Origin: Flavobacteriaceae bacterium
GTDB lineage: Bacteria > Bacteroidota > Bacteroidia > Flavobacteriales > Flavobacteriaceae
NCBI GenBank assembly: GCA_029938265.1
Contig: JAOZVI010000008.1
Span: 1-38,973, forward strand
Length of the DNA stretch: 38,973 nt
Reading direction: 5' to 3'
This document shows, piece after piece, positions 1-8,993 of this stretch. A program made the translations under genes and the position numbers. Position 1 is the stretch's first letter. Every line of letters starts with the position of its first letter. Below the pieces are notes generated by a model, which was not told the origin of the DNA, made no database searches, and was given only the letters and a program-made list of their open reading frames with translations.

Positions 1-2
1 TA

Positions 3-641
3 GATAATAATGGTACTTTTGATTTCCAACAAGCAGGTACTGCATCTGATATTTCATCGCAACCTCAAGATATTGAAATTACTTTAGGTGATGATACTAC
101 ATTTAGCGTATCTGGAAATGCAACTTATTACAGATGGGAAATGAGCATTGACAGAGGTTCAACCTGGGAAAATGTTGAAGAAAGTAGTAAATATACAGGT
201 ACCAGAACAAGTACACTTACGATTCACGATGCACGAAGTAGAGAAGAAAGTAATTTGTATAGAGTGATACTAACCTCACCTGATTATGCATGTGATCCTA
301 ATCCTGAATTGTATTCAACAGTAGCAATGTTATCCTTCAATACTGTTTCAATACCTAACGGATTCTCACCAAATGGTGATGGTAAAAATGATTACTTTAT
401 TATTCCTGGACTAGATCAGTATCCTAACTTTACTATGGAGGTATTTGATAGATGGGGTAATAGTGTATACAGATATGAAAATAAAGGTAGTCTAGATCCT
501 CAATGGTGGGATGGAAATGCTAAAGGCAGTATGATATTGAACGATGGAGAAAGAGTACCGGCTGCTACATATTTTTATATGATAGATTTTAATGACAATA
601 ATGAAAAACCAATAAAAGGATGGGTTTATGTTAATTATTAA
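3..641 (+). CDS. C-terminal part of a T9SS type B sorting domain (gliding motility-associated C-terminal domain) protein with Ig-like region; 5' end outside window
   Basis: Frame open from window edge (DNNGTFDFQQAG...); hallmark C-terminus 'IPNGFSPNGDGKNDYFIIPGLDQYPNFTMEVFDRWGNSVYR...GWVYVNY'. Confidence 0.9.
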   Translation, partial: DNNGTFDFQQAGTASDISSQPQDIEITLGDDTTFSVSGNATYYRWEMSIDRGSTWENVEESSKYTGTRTSTLTIHDARSREESNLYRVILTSPDYACDPNPELYSTVAMLSFNTVSIPNGFSPNGDGKNDYFIIPGLDQYPNFTMEVFDRWGNSVYRYENKGSLDPQWWDGNAKGSMILNDGERVPAATYFYMIDFNDNNEKPIKGWVYVNY

Positions 642-647
642 GCTGTT

Positions 648-675
648 AGGTAGCTTGTAAATATACAAGCTACCT
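648..675 (+). terminator. Perfect 12-bp stem hairpin (AGGTAGCTTGTA-AATA-TACAAGCTACCT), likely terminator
   Basis: Exact inverted repeat just after the stop codon, followed by an AT-rich tract (gatattttaacattttt). Confidence 0.65.
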
Positions 676-794
676 GATATTTTAACATTTTTCCATAAGT
701 AATAAATAAAAATAAATATAATTTTTTGAACATTTTAATTGCTTCTGATTAAAAGCTATAGTAAATAAATGTTTTGAAAAAACACGATTGACAA

Positions 795-1721
795 ATGAAA
801 AAAATTACTCTACTCTTAGTTTTAGGATTATCATTAAGCTTTTCAGATATTTATGCCCAACAGGATCCGCAATACACACAATATATGTACAATATGAACG
901 TTGTAAATCCTGCGTATGCAGGTTCGCGAGGTACATTGAGTTTAGGATTATTGGGAAGAACACAATGGACTAGTGTAGACGGTGCTCCAAAAACCGGAAC
1001 ATTTTCAATACATGCTCCATTAGGAAAGAAAGTAGGTATGGGTTTCTCAGTAATTGCTGACCAAATTGGTCCGGTAAAAGAGCAAAATCTATATGTTGAT
1101 CTTTCTTATACTTTAAATACTTCTGATGTTGGTAGATTGGCATTTGGTTTAAAGGGTGGTGTAACTTTACAAGATATTGATTTGTTATCAATTATTTTAC
1201 CGGAAGATTCAGATGATCCGTTATTTGAAGACAATGTACACGAGACCTATCCCAACTTTGGAGCCGGTGTATTTTATTATACCAATAAATTTTATGTAGG
1301 TTTTTCGGTACCAAACATATTAAGATCAACGCACTTTGAAAAATCTGGTGGTATTATTACAGAAGCCTCTGAAGAGATGCATTATTTTCTAACAAGTGGT
1401 TATGTGTTCGATGTATCGGAAAATTTAAAATTCAAACCATCGGTGATGTTGAAAGGAGTAACTGGAGCACCTGTATCAATTGATATGAATGCAAATTTTT
1501 TAATGTATGAACGAATTGAAATAGGAGCGAGTTACAGATGGGATGATTCAATAAGCGGAGTGATCAATTTTGCGGTAACCCCTGATTTCAGAATTGGATA
1601 TGCTTATGATTATACAATTTCAAACTTTTCAGATGTAAGTCCTGGAGGTTCACATGAAATAATATTATTATACGATATTGACTTTTCAAAGAAAAACTTA
1701 AAGTCACCTAGATTTTTCTAG
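795..1721 (+). CDS. PorP/SprF family type IX secretion system membrane protein
   Basis: Signal peptide, then 'QQDPQYTQYMYNMNVVNPAYAGSRGTLSLGLLGRTQWTSVDGAPKT', the PorP/SprF N-terminal signature; follows a type B cargo gene. Confidence 0.93.
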   Translation: MKKITLLLVLGLSLSFSDIYAQQDPQYTQYMYNMNVVNPAYAGSRGTLSLGLLGRTQWTSVDGAPKTGTFSIHAPLGKKVGMGFSVIADQIGPVKEQNLYVDLSYTLNTSDVGRLAFGLKGGVTLQDIDLLSIILPEDSDDPLFEDNVHETYPNFGAGVFYYTNKFYVGFSVPNILRSTHFEKSGGIITEASEEMHYFLTSGYVFDVSENLKFKPSVMLKGVTGAPVSIDMNANFLMYERIEIGASYRWDDSISGVINFAVTPDFRIGYAYDYTISNFSDVSPGGSHEIILLYDIDFSKKNLKSPRFF

Positions 1722-1780
1722 GGAAAATTTATCTGAATATTATAGGATAAATTATTGTTAAAATATAAAAAGGGGGAATT

Positions 1781-3406
1781 ATGAAAAATTTATTTTTTTA
1801 TGCATTTATTATGTGCATAGGATTTTTATCTGCACAAGAAGGTTCAGGCAAATATTTAATCAAAAATATTGATGAAAATACCGAAAGGTCTGAATTTGGA
1901 GCTTCGTTTTATGGTGAAAATAATTTAGTATTTGCTACACCCAAAAAAGGAATTACTATAGTTAATGAAGTTTGGACGGAAAACAACCAACGTTTTTTAG
2001 AACTATACATTGCAAATATTGCAGAAGATAGTGAACTTTATAATACACATGCTTTAAAAGGAGATGTAAATACGCGTTATCACGAAGCAGATGTAGCTTT
2101 TACAAAAGACAAAAAAACAGTTTACTTTACAAGAAATAATTATTACAAGAAAAAACTTGCCAAAGATTCAAAAGAAATGACCAATTTGGCAATGTTTAAA
2201 GCAACTGTTAATGAAAAAGGTGAATGGGTTAACGTAATACCCATGCCATTTAACAATGTACAATATTCGGTAGGTCACCCCGCATTAAGTTCTGACGAAA
2301 GAACTTTGTATTTTGTTTCTGATATGCCGGGATCTTTTGGTCAGGCGGATATTTATAGTTCAAAGATTAATGAAACCGGTTATGGAGAACCCGTAAATTT
2401 AGGTTCTTATATAAATTCATCTTCAAAAGACTTGTTTCCATTTATAGATAATAATGTTCTATATTTTTCTTCAAATAGAGCTGGAGGTTTTGGTGCTTTA
2501 GATGTTTATGCAGTAGATATTTCAGAAATATACAATGAACCTGTTCTGTTAAATGAACCAATCAACTCAAATGCTGATGATTTTGCCTTTATTATAAATT
2601 CAAATACCCGTAAAGGATATGTTTCTTCTAACAGAACCGGGGGTAAAGGTGATGATGATATTTATTCATTTATTGAAGAAGAACCTGTTAGTTTTAAATG
2701 TAAACAATTAATTACTGGTGAGGTGAAAGATAAGAATACAATGGAATTAATTAAAGGTGCTAACATTGTTTTAAAAGATTCGATCAATAGTGAAATTGAA
2801 AATGTGGTTGTTAATGAAGATGGAACTTTTTCTCTTTCTGTAGAATGTGAAACGACCTATAATTTAGAAGGTCAAAAAGAAGGGTATACATCTCAAACAA
2901 AATTATTTACAACTAATAATGAAGCCAATAAAAACACAAAATTATTAATTTTATTAGGAACCGGAGATATTATTTTTGCTTCAGAAATTGTACCTGAAGG
3001 TTTACCTGACGAGTTGCCGGAAGAGATTGTGAAAGTAAGACCTAGTACTTATGTTGTTAATATTGAACCAATATATTTTGAGTTAAATTCTTCTTACCTT
3101 ACTAAAGAGGCTAAACATGAATTGGATAAAGTTGTTGATCTGATGAATAGATATCCAGATATGATCATCGAATCTGGTTCACATACAGATTCGCGTGGTA
3201 TTGAAGGATATAATATATGGTTGTCTGACCGTAGAGCTAAATCAACAGTTAATTATATCATTAATAGAGGAATTGATGCTACAAGAATTGCCGGTAAAGG
3301 TTATGGTGAAACTCAATTAATTAATCAATGTTCAGATGGTGTTAATTGTACTGAGGCAGAACACGCTAAGAACAGACGAACAGAATTCGTTATTTTAAAA
3401 ATGTAA
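1781..3406 (+). CDS. OmpA family protein with PD40 (WD40-like) repeats and carboxypeptidase-regulatory-like domain
   Basis: Signal peptide; repeated 'LYFVSDMPGSFGQADIY', 'LYFSSNRAGGFGALDVY', 'GYVSSNRTGGKGDDDIYSF'; C-terminal OmpA domain 'IYFELNSSYLTKEAKHELDKVV...SHTDSRG...RRAKSTVNYIINRGI'. Confidence 0.92.
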   Translation: MKNLFFYAFIMCIGFLSAQEGSGKYLIKNIDENTERSEFGASFYGENNLVFATPKKGITIVNEVWTENNQRFLELYIANIAEDSELYNTHALKGDVNTRYHEADVAFTKDKKTVYFTRNNYYKKKLAKDSKEMTNLAMFKATVNEKGEWVNVIPMPFNNVQYSVGHPALSSDERTLYFVSDMPGSFGQADIYSSKINETGYGEPVNLGSYINSSSKDLFPFIDNNVLYFSSNRAGGFGALDVYAVDISEIYNEPVLLNEPINSNADDFAFIINSNTRKGYVSSNRTGGKGDDDIYSFIEEEPVSFKCKQLITGEVKDKNTMELIKGANIVLKDSINSEIENVVVNEDGTFSLSVECETTYNLEGQKEGYTSQTKLFTTNNEANKNTKLLILLGTGDIIFASEIVPEGLPDELPEEIVKVRPSTYVVNIEPIYFELNSSYLTKEAKHELDKVVDLMNRYPDMIIESGSHTDSRGIEGYNIWLSDRRAKSTVNYIINRGIDATRIAGKGYGETQLINQCSDGVNCTEAEHAKNRRTEFVILKM

Positions 3407-3427
3407 TTTTTGATATCGCATTATAAT

Positions 3428-3456
3428 AAAGCCTTCGATAATTCGTTGGCTTTTTT
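3428..3456 (+). terminator. Rho-independent terminator-like hairpin (AAAGCC...GGCTTTTTT)
   Basis: Inverted repeat with T tract between the two OmpA paralogs. Confidence 0.65.
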
Positions 3457-3522
3457 ATGAAACTTAATGTGGTTAAGAATTACACTTTCATAAAAATTGC
3501 TAATTAAAAGATAACATCACTG

Positions 3523-5067
3523 ATGAAAAACTTATTTATAATTTTATTAATTATTTATTTAATCCCTGTTTCCGCACAATTAACAGCACCTAGTTATAGT
3601 GTCAAAAATTTAAGAGCAAATTCTGAATACAGTGATTTTGGAACTACTTTCTTTGGTAAGAATAAAATTGTTTTTTCTTCATCAAGAGGTAATAGTATTT
3701 CAAATAAAAAATGGGATGGAAATGGTCAACCTTTTTTAGACCTGTATATTGGGGATGTTAAACCAGACGGAGAAATTGAACGTGTTAAACCTTTTTCACG
3801 TGCCGTAAATTCAAAATATCACGATGCTTTAGTTACTTTTTCTCCAGATATGACAGAAGTATATTTTACATCAAATAATTATTTACACGGAGAATTAAAA
3901 TCGGGGAGTATAAAAATATTTAGAGCAACTATTGATAAAAATGGGCAATGGAAAAACTTCAAAACTTTGCCTTTTAATAGTGATAATTACGATACAGGGC
4001 ATCCGGTATTAAATGAAGATGGAACCAAGCTTTATTTTACTTCAAATATGCCTGGAGGTTTTGGAGATACTGATTTATACGTAGTAGCTGTAAATGAAGA
4101 TCATTACGGAGCTCCGGTAAATTTAGGGAACACTATCAATTCAAAATATAAAGAATATACTCCATATATTGATGGCAATGTATTGTATTTTTCTTCGAAT
4201 AGAAAAGGAGGATCTGGAGGTTTTGATATTTATATGACCAAACTCGATAAATCGATACCAAAACCAATAAATCTGAAAAAACCTATGAATAGCCGTAGTG
4301 ATGATATTTCTTTTATCATCAATAATGAAACTCAAAAAGGTTATTTTTCATCAAATAGATCTGGTGGTATGGGAGATGATGATATTTATTCTTTTAAACA
4401 AGAAACGATCAATCCAATTTGTGATCAGATAGCTACAGGTGTAATTGTAGATAAAATTACAGGTTTACCAATTCAAAATGCTTTTGCAACACTTTATGAT
4501 AGTGGTGGAAAGAAAATCAGAAGAATTGAAACGATGAAGGATGGTAAATTCAAATTTGAACTGGAATGTGGTGATAGTTATAAGATCACAGGAAATAAAT
4601 TTGGGTATTTTGATTTTGAGAGTATTATTGAAACCAGTCATGAGAATGGTTATAATAATGAATTGACAATTGTTTTGGATGAAAAAGAATTTGTTATTGT
4701 TAATAATAAAGAAATGTTGAATATTGTTCCGATTGAGTTTGAGTTGAATCAAGCAAAAATTAAAGAAGAATCTAAAGATGAATTGGCTAAAGTGGTCAGA
4801 TTAATGAGAAAATATCCAAAAATGGTAATTGAATTTGGTGCACATACCGATGCCAGAGGGGGAGACACATACAATTTACGTCTTACACAACGAAGAGCTA
4901 TTGAAACAGTTAATTACCTAATATCTTTAGGAGCTGATCAAAAGAAGATTACCGGAAAAGGATATGGAGAAACGGAATTGACCAATCACTGTAAGAACAA
5001 TGTAAAATGTACAGAGATCGAGCATTTACAAAATCGAAGAACTGAGTTTGTAGTGATAGCAAAATAG
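3523..5067 (+). CDS. OmpA family protein with PD40 repeats (paralog of upstream gene)
   Basis: Same architecture as the preceding ORF: 'LYFTSNMPGGFGDTDLY', 'LYFSSNRKGGSGGFDIY', 'GYFSSNRSGGMGDDDIYSF', OmpA 'AHTDARGGDTYNLRLTQRRAIETVNYL'. Confidence 0.92.
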   Translation: MKNLFIILLIIYLIPVSAQLTAPSYSVKNLRANSEYSDFGTTFFGKNKIVFSSSRGNSISNKKWDGNGQPFLDLYIGDVKPDGEIERVKPFSRAVNSKYHDALVTFSPDMTEVYFTSNNYLHGELKSGSIKIFRATIDKNGQWKNFKTLPFNSDNYDTGHPVLNEDGTKLYFTSNMPGGFGDTDLYVVAVNEDHYGAPVNLGNTINSKYKEYTPYIDGNVLYFSSNRKGGSGGFDIYMTKLDKSIPKPINLKKPMNSRSDDISFIINNETQKGYFSSNRSGGMGDDDIYSFKQETINPICDQIATGVIVDKITGLPIQNAFATLYDSGGKKIRRIETMKDGKFKFELECGDSYKITGNKFGYFDFESIIETSHENGYNNELTIVLDEKEFVIVNNKEMLNIVPIEFELNQAKIKEESKDELAKVVRLMRKYPKMVIEFGAHTDARGGDTYNLRLTQRRAIETVNYLISLGADQKKITGKGYGETELTNHCKNNVKCTEIEHLQNRRTEFVVIAK

Positions 5068-5094
5068 ATAATACTAATTATCATTAAAAATTAG

Positions 5095-5127
5095 AAAGCA
5101 TCCTTAACACATAGGGATGCTTTTTTT
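5095..5127 (+). terminator. Rho-independent terminator (AAAGCATCC...GGATGCTTTTTTT)
   Basis: 9-bp stem followed by T7. Confidence 0.85.
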
Positions 5128-5159
5128 ATTGTTTTTACTGTAAAAAGAGAGAAAATATG

Positions 5160-5167
5160 TATTTTTG
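5160..5167 (+). promoter_or_regulatory. Bacteroidota-type -7 element TATTTTTG upstream of ileS
   Basis: Matches TAnnTTTG; 25 bp upstream of the likely ATG at 5193. Confidence 0.5.
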
Positions 5168-5192
5168 CGAATTTATTAGAATTTGCAAAATA

Positions 5193-8100
5193 ATGAATAA
5201 TATTTATAGAGAATATAAAGGACTAGATCTTACAAATGTAGCAGATGAAATCCTACAATATTGGGACGATAATAATATTTTTGAAAAAAGTATCACTTCC
5301 CGTGAAGGTAATAAATCCTTTGTATTTTATGAAGGACCACCTTCTGCAAATGGTTTGCCAGGCATTCACCATGTAATGGCTCGGACTATTAAAGATATTT
5401 TTTGTCGTTATAAAACTTCACAAGGATTTCAAGTTAAAAGAAAAGCCGGATGGGATACTCATGGTTTACCAATTGAATTAGGTGTTGAAAAGGAATTGGG
5501 AATAACCAAAGAAGATATTGGAAAAACCATTAGTATTGAAGATTATAACAATGCTTGTAAAAAAGCGGTAATGCGTTATAGTGATGTTTGGGGAGATCTT
5601 ACCAGAAAAATGGGATATTGGGTAGATATGGATGATCCGTATATAACCTATAAACCAAAGTATATGGAAACGCTTTGGTGGTTGTTAAAACAAATGTATA
5701 ATAAAGGATTATTGTACAAAGGTTATACTATTCAACCCTATTCTCCAAAAGCCGGAACCGGTTTAAGTTCACATGAATTAAACCAACCCGGAACCTATCA
5801 GGACATTACCGATACTACCGTTGTTGCTCAGTTTAAAGTGAAATCACAAAGTGAGCAAGATATAGCTCTTCCCTTTGGAGCGGATTTAGGAGGAGACATT
5901 TACTTTCTGGCATGGACAACAACACCATGGACATTACCATCAAATACAGCTTTAACAGTTGGTAAAAAAATTGATTATGTAGTTGTTAAAACTTTTAATC
6001 AATACACGTTTGAACCAATAAATGTTGTATTGGCTAAAGCATTGGTAAATGCACAGTTTGATAAGAAATTTTATAGGGTTGAAAATGAAACAGAATTATC
6101 ATCCTATAAAATGGCAGGAAAAATACCCTATTATATTGTAAATTTCTTAAAGGGTAAAGATCTTTTAGATATTAAATATGAACAATTATTGCCTTATGCT
6201 TTACCTTATCAAAATGCCGAAAATGCATTTAGAGTAATAGCAGGAGATTTTGTTACAACTGAAGATGGTACTGGTATTGTTCATACAGCACCTACTTTTG
6301 GTGCTGATGATGCTTTAGTTGCAAAACAAGCAAAACCAGAAGTACCGCCAATGCTTGTTTTAGATGATAACAACAATCCTATTCCATTAGTTGATCTACA
6401 AGGCAGATTTACCAAACACATGGGAGAACATGCCGGAAAATATGTAAAAAATGAATATTATGATGAAGGCGAATCACCCGAAAGGTCAGTAGATGTTGAG
6501 TTGGCGATTAAGTTGAAAGAAGAAAATAAAGCTTTTAAAGTTGAAAGATATAAACACAGTTATCCTAATTGTTGGAGAACTGATAAACCAATTTTGTATT
6601 ATCCTCTAGATTCATGGTTTATAAAAGTTACTGATGTAAGAGATAAAATGTACCAATTAAATCAAACTATTAACTGGAAACCTAAATCAACCGGAGAAGG
6701 TAGATTTGGGAATTGGTTAAAAAATGCTAATGATTGGAATTTATCCCGATCACGTTTTTGGGGTACTCCTTTACCAATTTGGCGTACTGAAGATGGAGCA
6801 GAAGAGATTCTCATTGGATCAGTAGAAGAATTAAAGAACGAAATGCAAAAATCTGTTGAAAAAGGTTTTATGCATGAGAATGTTTTTGCTGATTTTGAAA
6901 TTGGTAATATGAGTGATGAGAATTATGAAAAAATTGATCTTCATAAAAATGTTGTTGATAGTATTGTCTTAGTATCACCTTCAGGTAAACCAATGAATAG
7001 AGAATCTGATTTGATTGATGTATGGTTTGATTCGGGTGCAATGCCCTATGCTCAATGGCATTATCCTTTTGAAAATAAAGAAAAAATAAATGAAAATTCG
7101 TTTTTCCCGGCTGATTTTATTGCGGAAGGAGTAGATCAAACAAGAGGTTGGTTTTATACTTTACACGCTATTAGCACAATAGTTTTTGATTCAGTTTCCT
7201 ACAAAAATGTTGTTTCTAATGGTTTGGTTCTTGATAAAAATGGAAAGAAAATGTCGAAAAGACTTGGTAATGCCATCGACCCATTTAAAACAATGAAAAA
7301 TTATGGTCCGGATGCAACACGATGGTATCTGATTTCAAATGCAAATCCCTGGGATAATTTAAAATTTGATCTGGAAGGTGTAAACGAAGTCAAAAGAAAG
7401 TTCTTTGGCACATTGTATAATACTTATTCTTTCTTTTCGCTATATGCCAATATTGATAATTTTACTTATAAAGAAGAAGATATTGCTTTAGAAAAACGAC
7501 CCGAGATTGATAGATGGATTTTGTCTGAATTGAATACATTAATAAAAAATTCTGAGAAATATTTTGATGATTATGAACCAACCAAAGCAGCTAGAGAGAT
7601 ACAGTATTTTGTCAGTGAAAATTTAAGCAATTGGTTTGTTAGATTAAGCAGAAGACGTTTTTGGAAAGGTGAATATCAAGAAGATAAGATTTCAGCATAT
7701 CAAACACTATTTACATGCTTGCTAAATATTGCAAAATTAGCTTCTCCTATTGCACCATTTTATATGGAAAACTTGTACAGAGATTTAACAAAAAATACTT
7801 CAAAAGATAAATTTAGTTCTGTACATTTGGCGAAATTCCCAAAAGCAGATAGTTCTTTGATAGATGCGTCATTAGAAAGGAAAATGCAAAAGGCTCAAAC
7901 CATTTCATCAATGGTTTTATCATTGCGAAAAAAGGAAATGATTAAAGTTCGTCAGCCATTACAAAGAATCATGATTCCTGTTTTGGATGAAACTGATAAA
8001 AATGACATTAAAGCTGTAAGTAATTTGATCAGTACTGAAGTGAATGTGAAGGAAGTTGAACTGATTGATGATACAACTGGTATAATCGTTAAAAGTATTA

Positions 8101-8609
8101 AACCAAATTTTAAAGTTCTAGGACCAAAATTTGGTAAAGATATGCGTTTTGTAACTGCTGAATTACAAAAGCTATCAAATGAAGATATTGCTAAGATAGA
8201 AAAGGAAGGAAGTATTCAAATAAATATTAGTGGGAAAAATGAAACCATAAGTATTGATGAAGTTGAAATTAACACTCAGGATATTGAAGGGTGGTTAGTT
8301 GCAAAGCAAGGCAATTTAACAGTAGCTTTAGACGTTACTATATCAAATGAACTAAGAAACGAAGGAATTGCTCGTGAGTTGGTTAATCGAGTTCAAAATT
8401 TGAGAAAGGATTCAGGGTTAGAAGTAACGGACAAGATCAAATTATATCTTAAAAAAGATGGAATTATAGATAAAGCTGTTAGTGATAATGCCGATTATAT
8501 TAAAAATGAAACATTAACTAAAGAGTTAATTTTAAAAGAAGAAATTATTAATGGAAGTAACATTGAATTTGATGATGTAAAGACAATGTTATTTATTGAA
8601 AAAGTTTAA
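5193..8609 (+). CDS. ileS: Isoleucyl-tRNA synthetase (type 2-like, no C-terminal Zn finger); ORF track start at 5157 is probably too far upstream
   Basis: 'PPSANGLPGIHHVMARTIKDIFCRYKT', 'WDTHGLPIELGVEKELG', 'AWTTTPWTLPSNTAL', 'GVDQTRGWFYTLHAI', 'GKKMSKRLGNAIDP'. ATG at 5193 lies downstream of a promoter-like element that overlaps the 5157 ATG. Confidence 0.97.
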   Translation: MNNIYREYKGLDLTNVADEILQYWDDNNIFEKSITSREGNKSFVFYEGPPSANGLPGIHHVMARTIKDIFCRYKTSQGFQVKRKAGWDTHGLPIELGVEKELGITKEDIGKTISIEDYNNACKKAVMRYSDVWGDLTRKMGYWVDMDDPYITYKPKYMETLWWLLKQMYNKGLLYKGYTIQPYSPKAGTGLSSHELNQPGTYQDITDTTVVAQFKVKSQSEQDIALPFGADLGGDIYFLAWTTTPWTLPSNTALTVGKKIDYVVVKTFNQYTFEPINVVLAKALVNAQFDKKFYRVENETELSSYKMAGKIPYYIVNFLKGKDLLDIKYEQLLPYALPYQNAENAFRVIAGDFVTTEDGTGIVHTAPTFGADDALVAKQAKPEVPPMLVLDDNNNPIPLVDLQGRFTKHMGEHAGKYVKNEYYDEGESPERSVDVELAIKLKEENKAFKVERYKHSYPNCWRTDKPILYYPLDSWFIKVTDVRDKMYQLNQTINWKPKSTGEGRFGNWLKNANDWNLSRSRFWGTPLPIWRTEDGAEEILIGSVEELKNEMQKSVEKGFMHENVFADFEIGNMSDENYEKIDLHKNVVDSIVLVSPSGKPMNRESDLIDVWFDSGAMPYAQWHYPFENKEKINENSFFPADFIAEGVDQTRGWFYTLHAISTIVFDSVSYKNVVSNGLVLDKNGKKMSKRLGNAIDPFKTMKNYGPDATRWYLISNANPWDNLKFDLEGVNEVKRKFFGTLYNTYSFFSLYANIDNFTYKEEDIALEKRPEIDRWILSELNTLIKNSEKYFDDYEPTKAAREIQYFVSENLSNWFVRLSRRRFWKGEYQEDKISAYQTLFTCLLNIAKLASPIAPFYMENLYRDLTKNTSKDKFSSVHLAKFPKADSSLIDASLERKMQKAQTISSMVLSLRKKEMIKVRQPLQRIMIPVLDETDKNDIKAVSNLISTEVNVKEVELIDDTTGIIVKSIKPNFKVLGPKFGKDMRFVTAELQKLSNEDIAKIEKEGSIQINISGKNETISIDEVEINTQDIEGWLVAKQGNLTVALDVTISNELRNEGIARELVNRVQNLRKDSGLEVTDKIKLYLKKDGIIDKAVSDNADYIKNETLTKELILKEEIINGSNIEFDDVKTMLFIEKV

Positions 8610-8613
8610 TATC

Positions 8614-8991
8614 ATGACAGAAAGTAAAGTAAGATATTCAGACCAGGAATTAGAAGAATTCAAAGTAATAATCGAAGAAAAAATTAAACAGGCTCAAGAA
8701 GATTTGGCATTGATCAATAGTGCGTATAAAAACGATACAAATAATGGTACTGATGACACTTCTCCTACATTTAAAGCTTTTGAGGAAGGATCAGAAACCA
8801 TGTCAAAAGAATCCAATGTTCAATTGGCAATACGGCAAGAAAAATTTTTACGCGATTTAAGTAATGCTTTATTGCGTATTGAAAATAAATCTTATGGTAT
8901 ATGCCGTGTTACCGGTAAATTAATTCAAAAAGAACGTTTGAAATTAGTTCCACATGCTACTTTGAGTATAGAAGCAAAGAGAAGACAATAA
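8614..8991 (+). CDS. DksA/TraR family protein with degenerate C4 zinc finger
   Basis: 'KDTNNGTDDTSPTFKAFEEGSETMSKE...LRDLSNALLRIENKSYGICRVTGKLIQKERLKLVPHATLSIEAKRRQ'; start set to MTESKV at 8614, just after the ileS stop. Confidence 0.85.
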   Translation: MTESKVRYSDQELEEFKVIIEEKIKQAQEDLALINSAYKNDTNNGTDDTSPTFKAFEEGSETMSKESNVQLAIRQEKFLRDLSNALLRIENKSYGICRVTGKLIQKERLKLVPHATLSIEAKRRQ

Positions 8992-8993
8992 AT

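Noticed and set aside
788-973. 61-aa ORF overlapping the start of the PorP/SprF gene in another frame
   Set aside because: Overlaps a strongly supported CDS, no family features; chance ORF.
970-1191. Minus-strand ORFs inside PorP and OmpA genes (970-1191, 4141-4335, 4465-4752)
   Set aside because: Antisense to clear coding sequence, low-complexity composition; typical AT-rich shadow ORFs.
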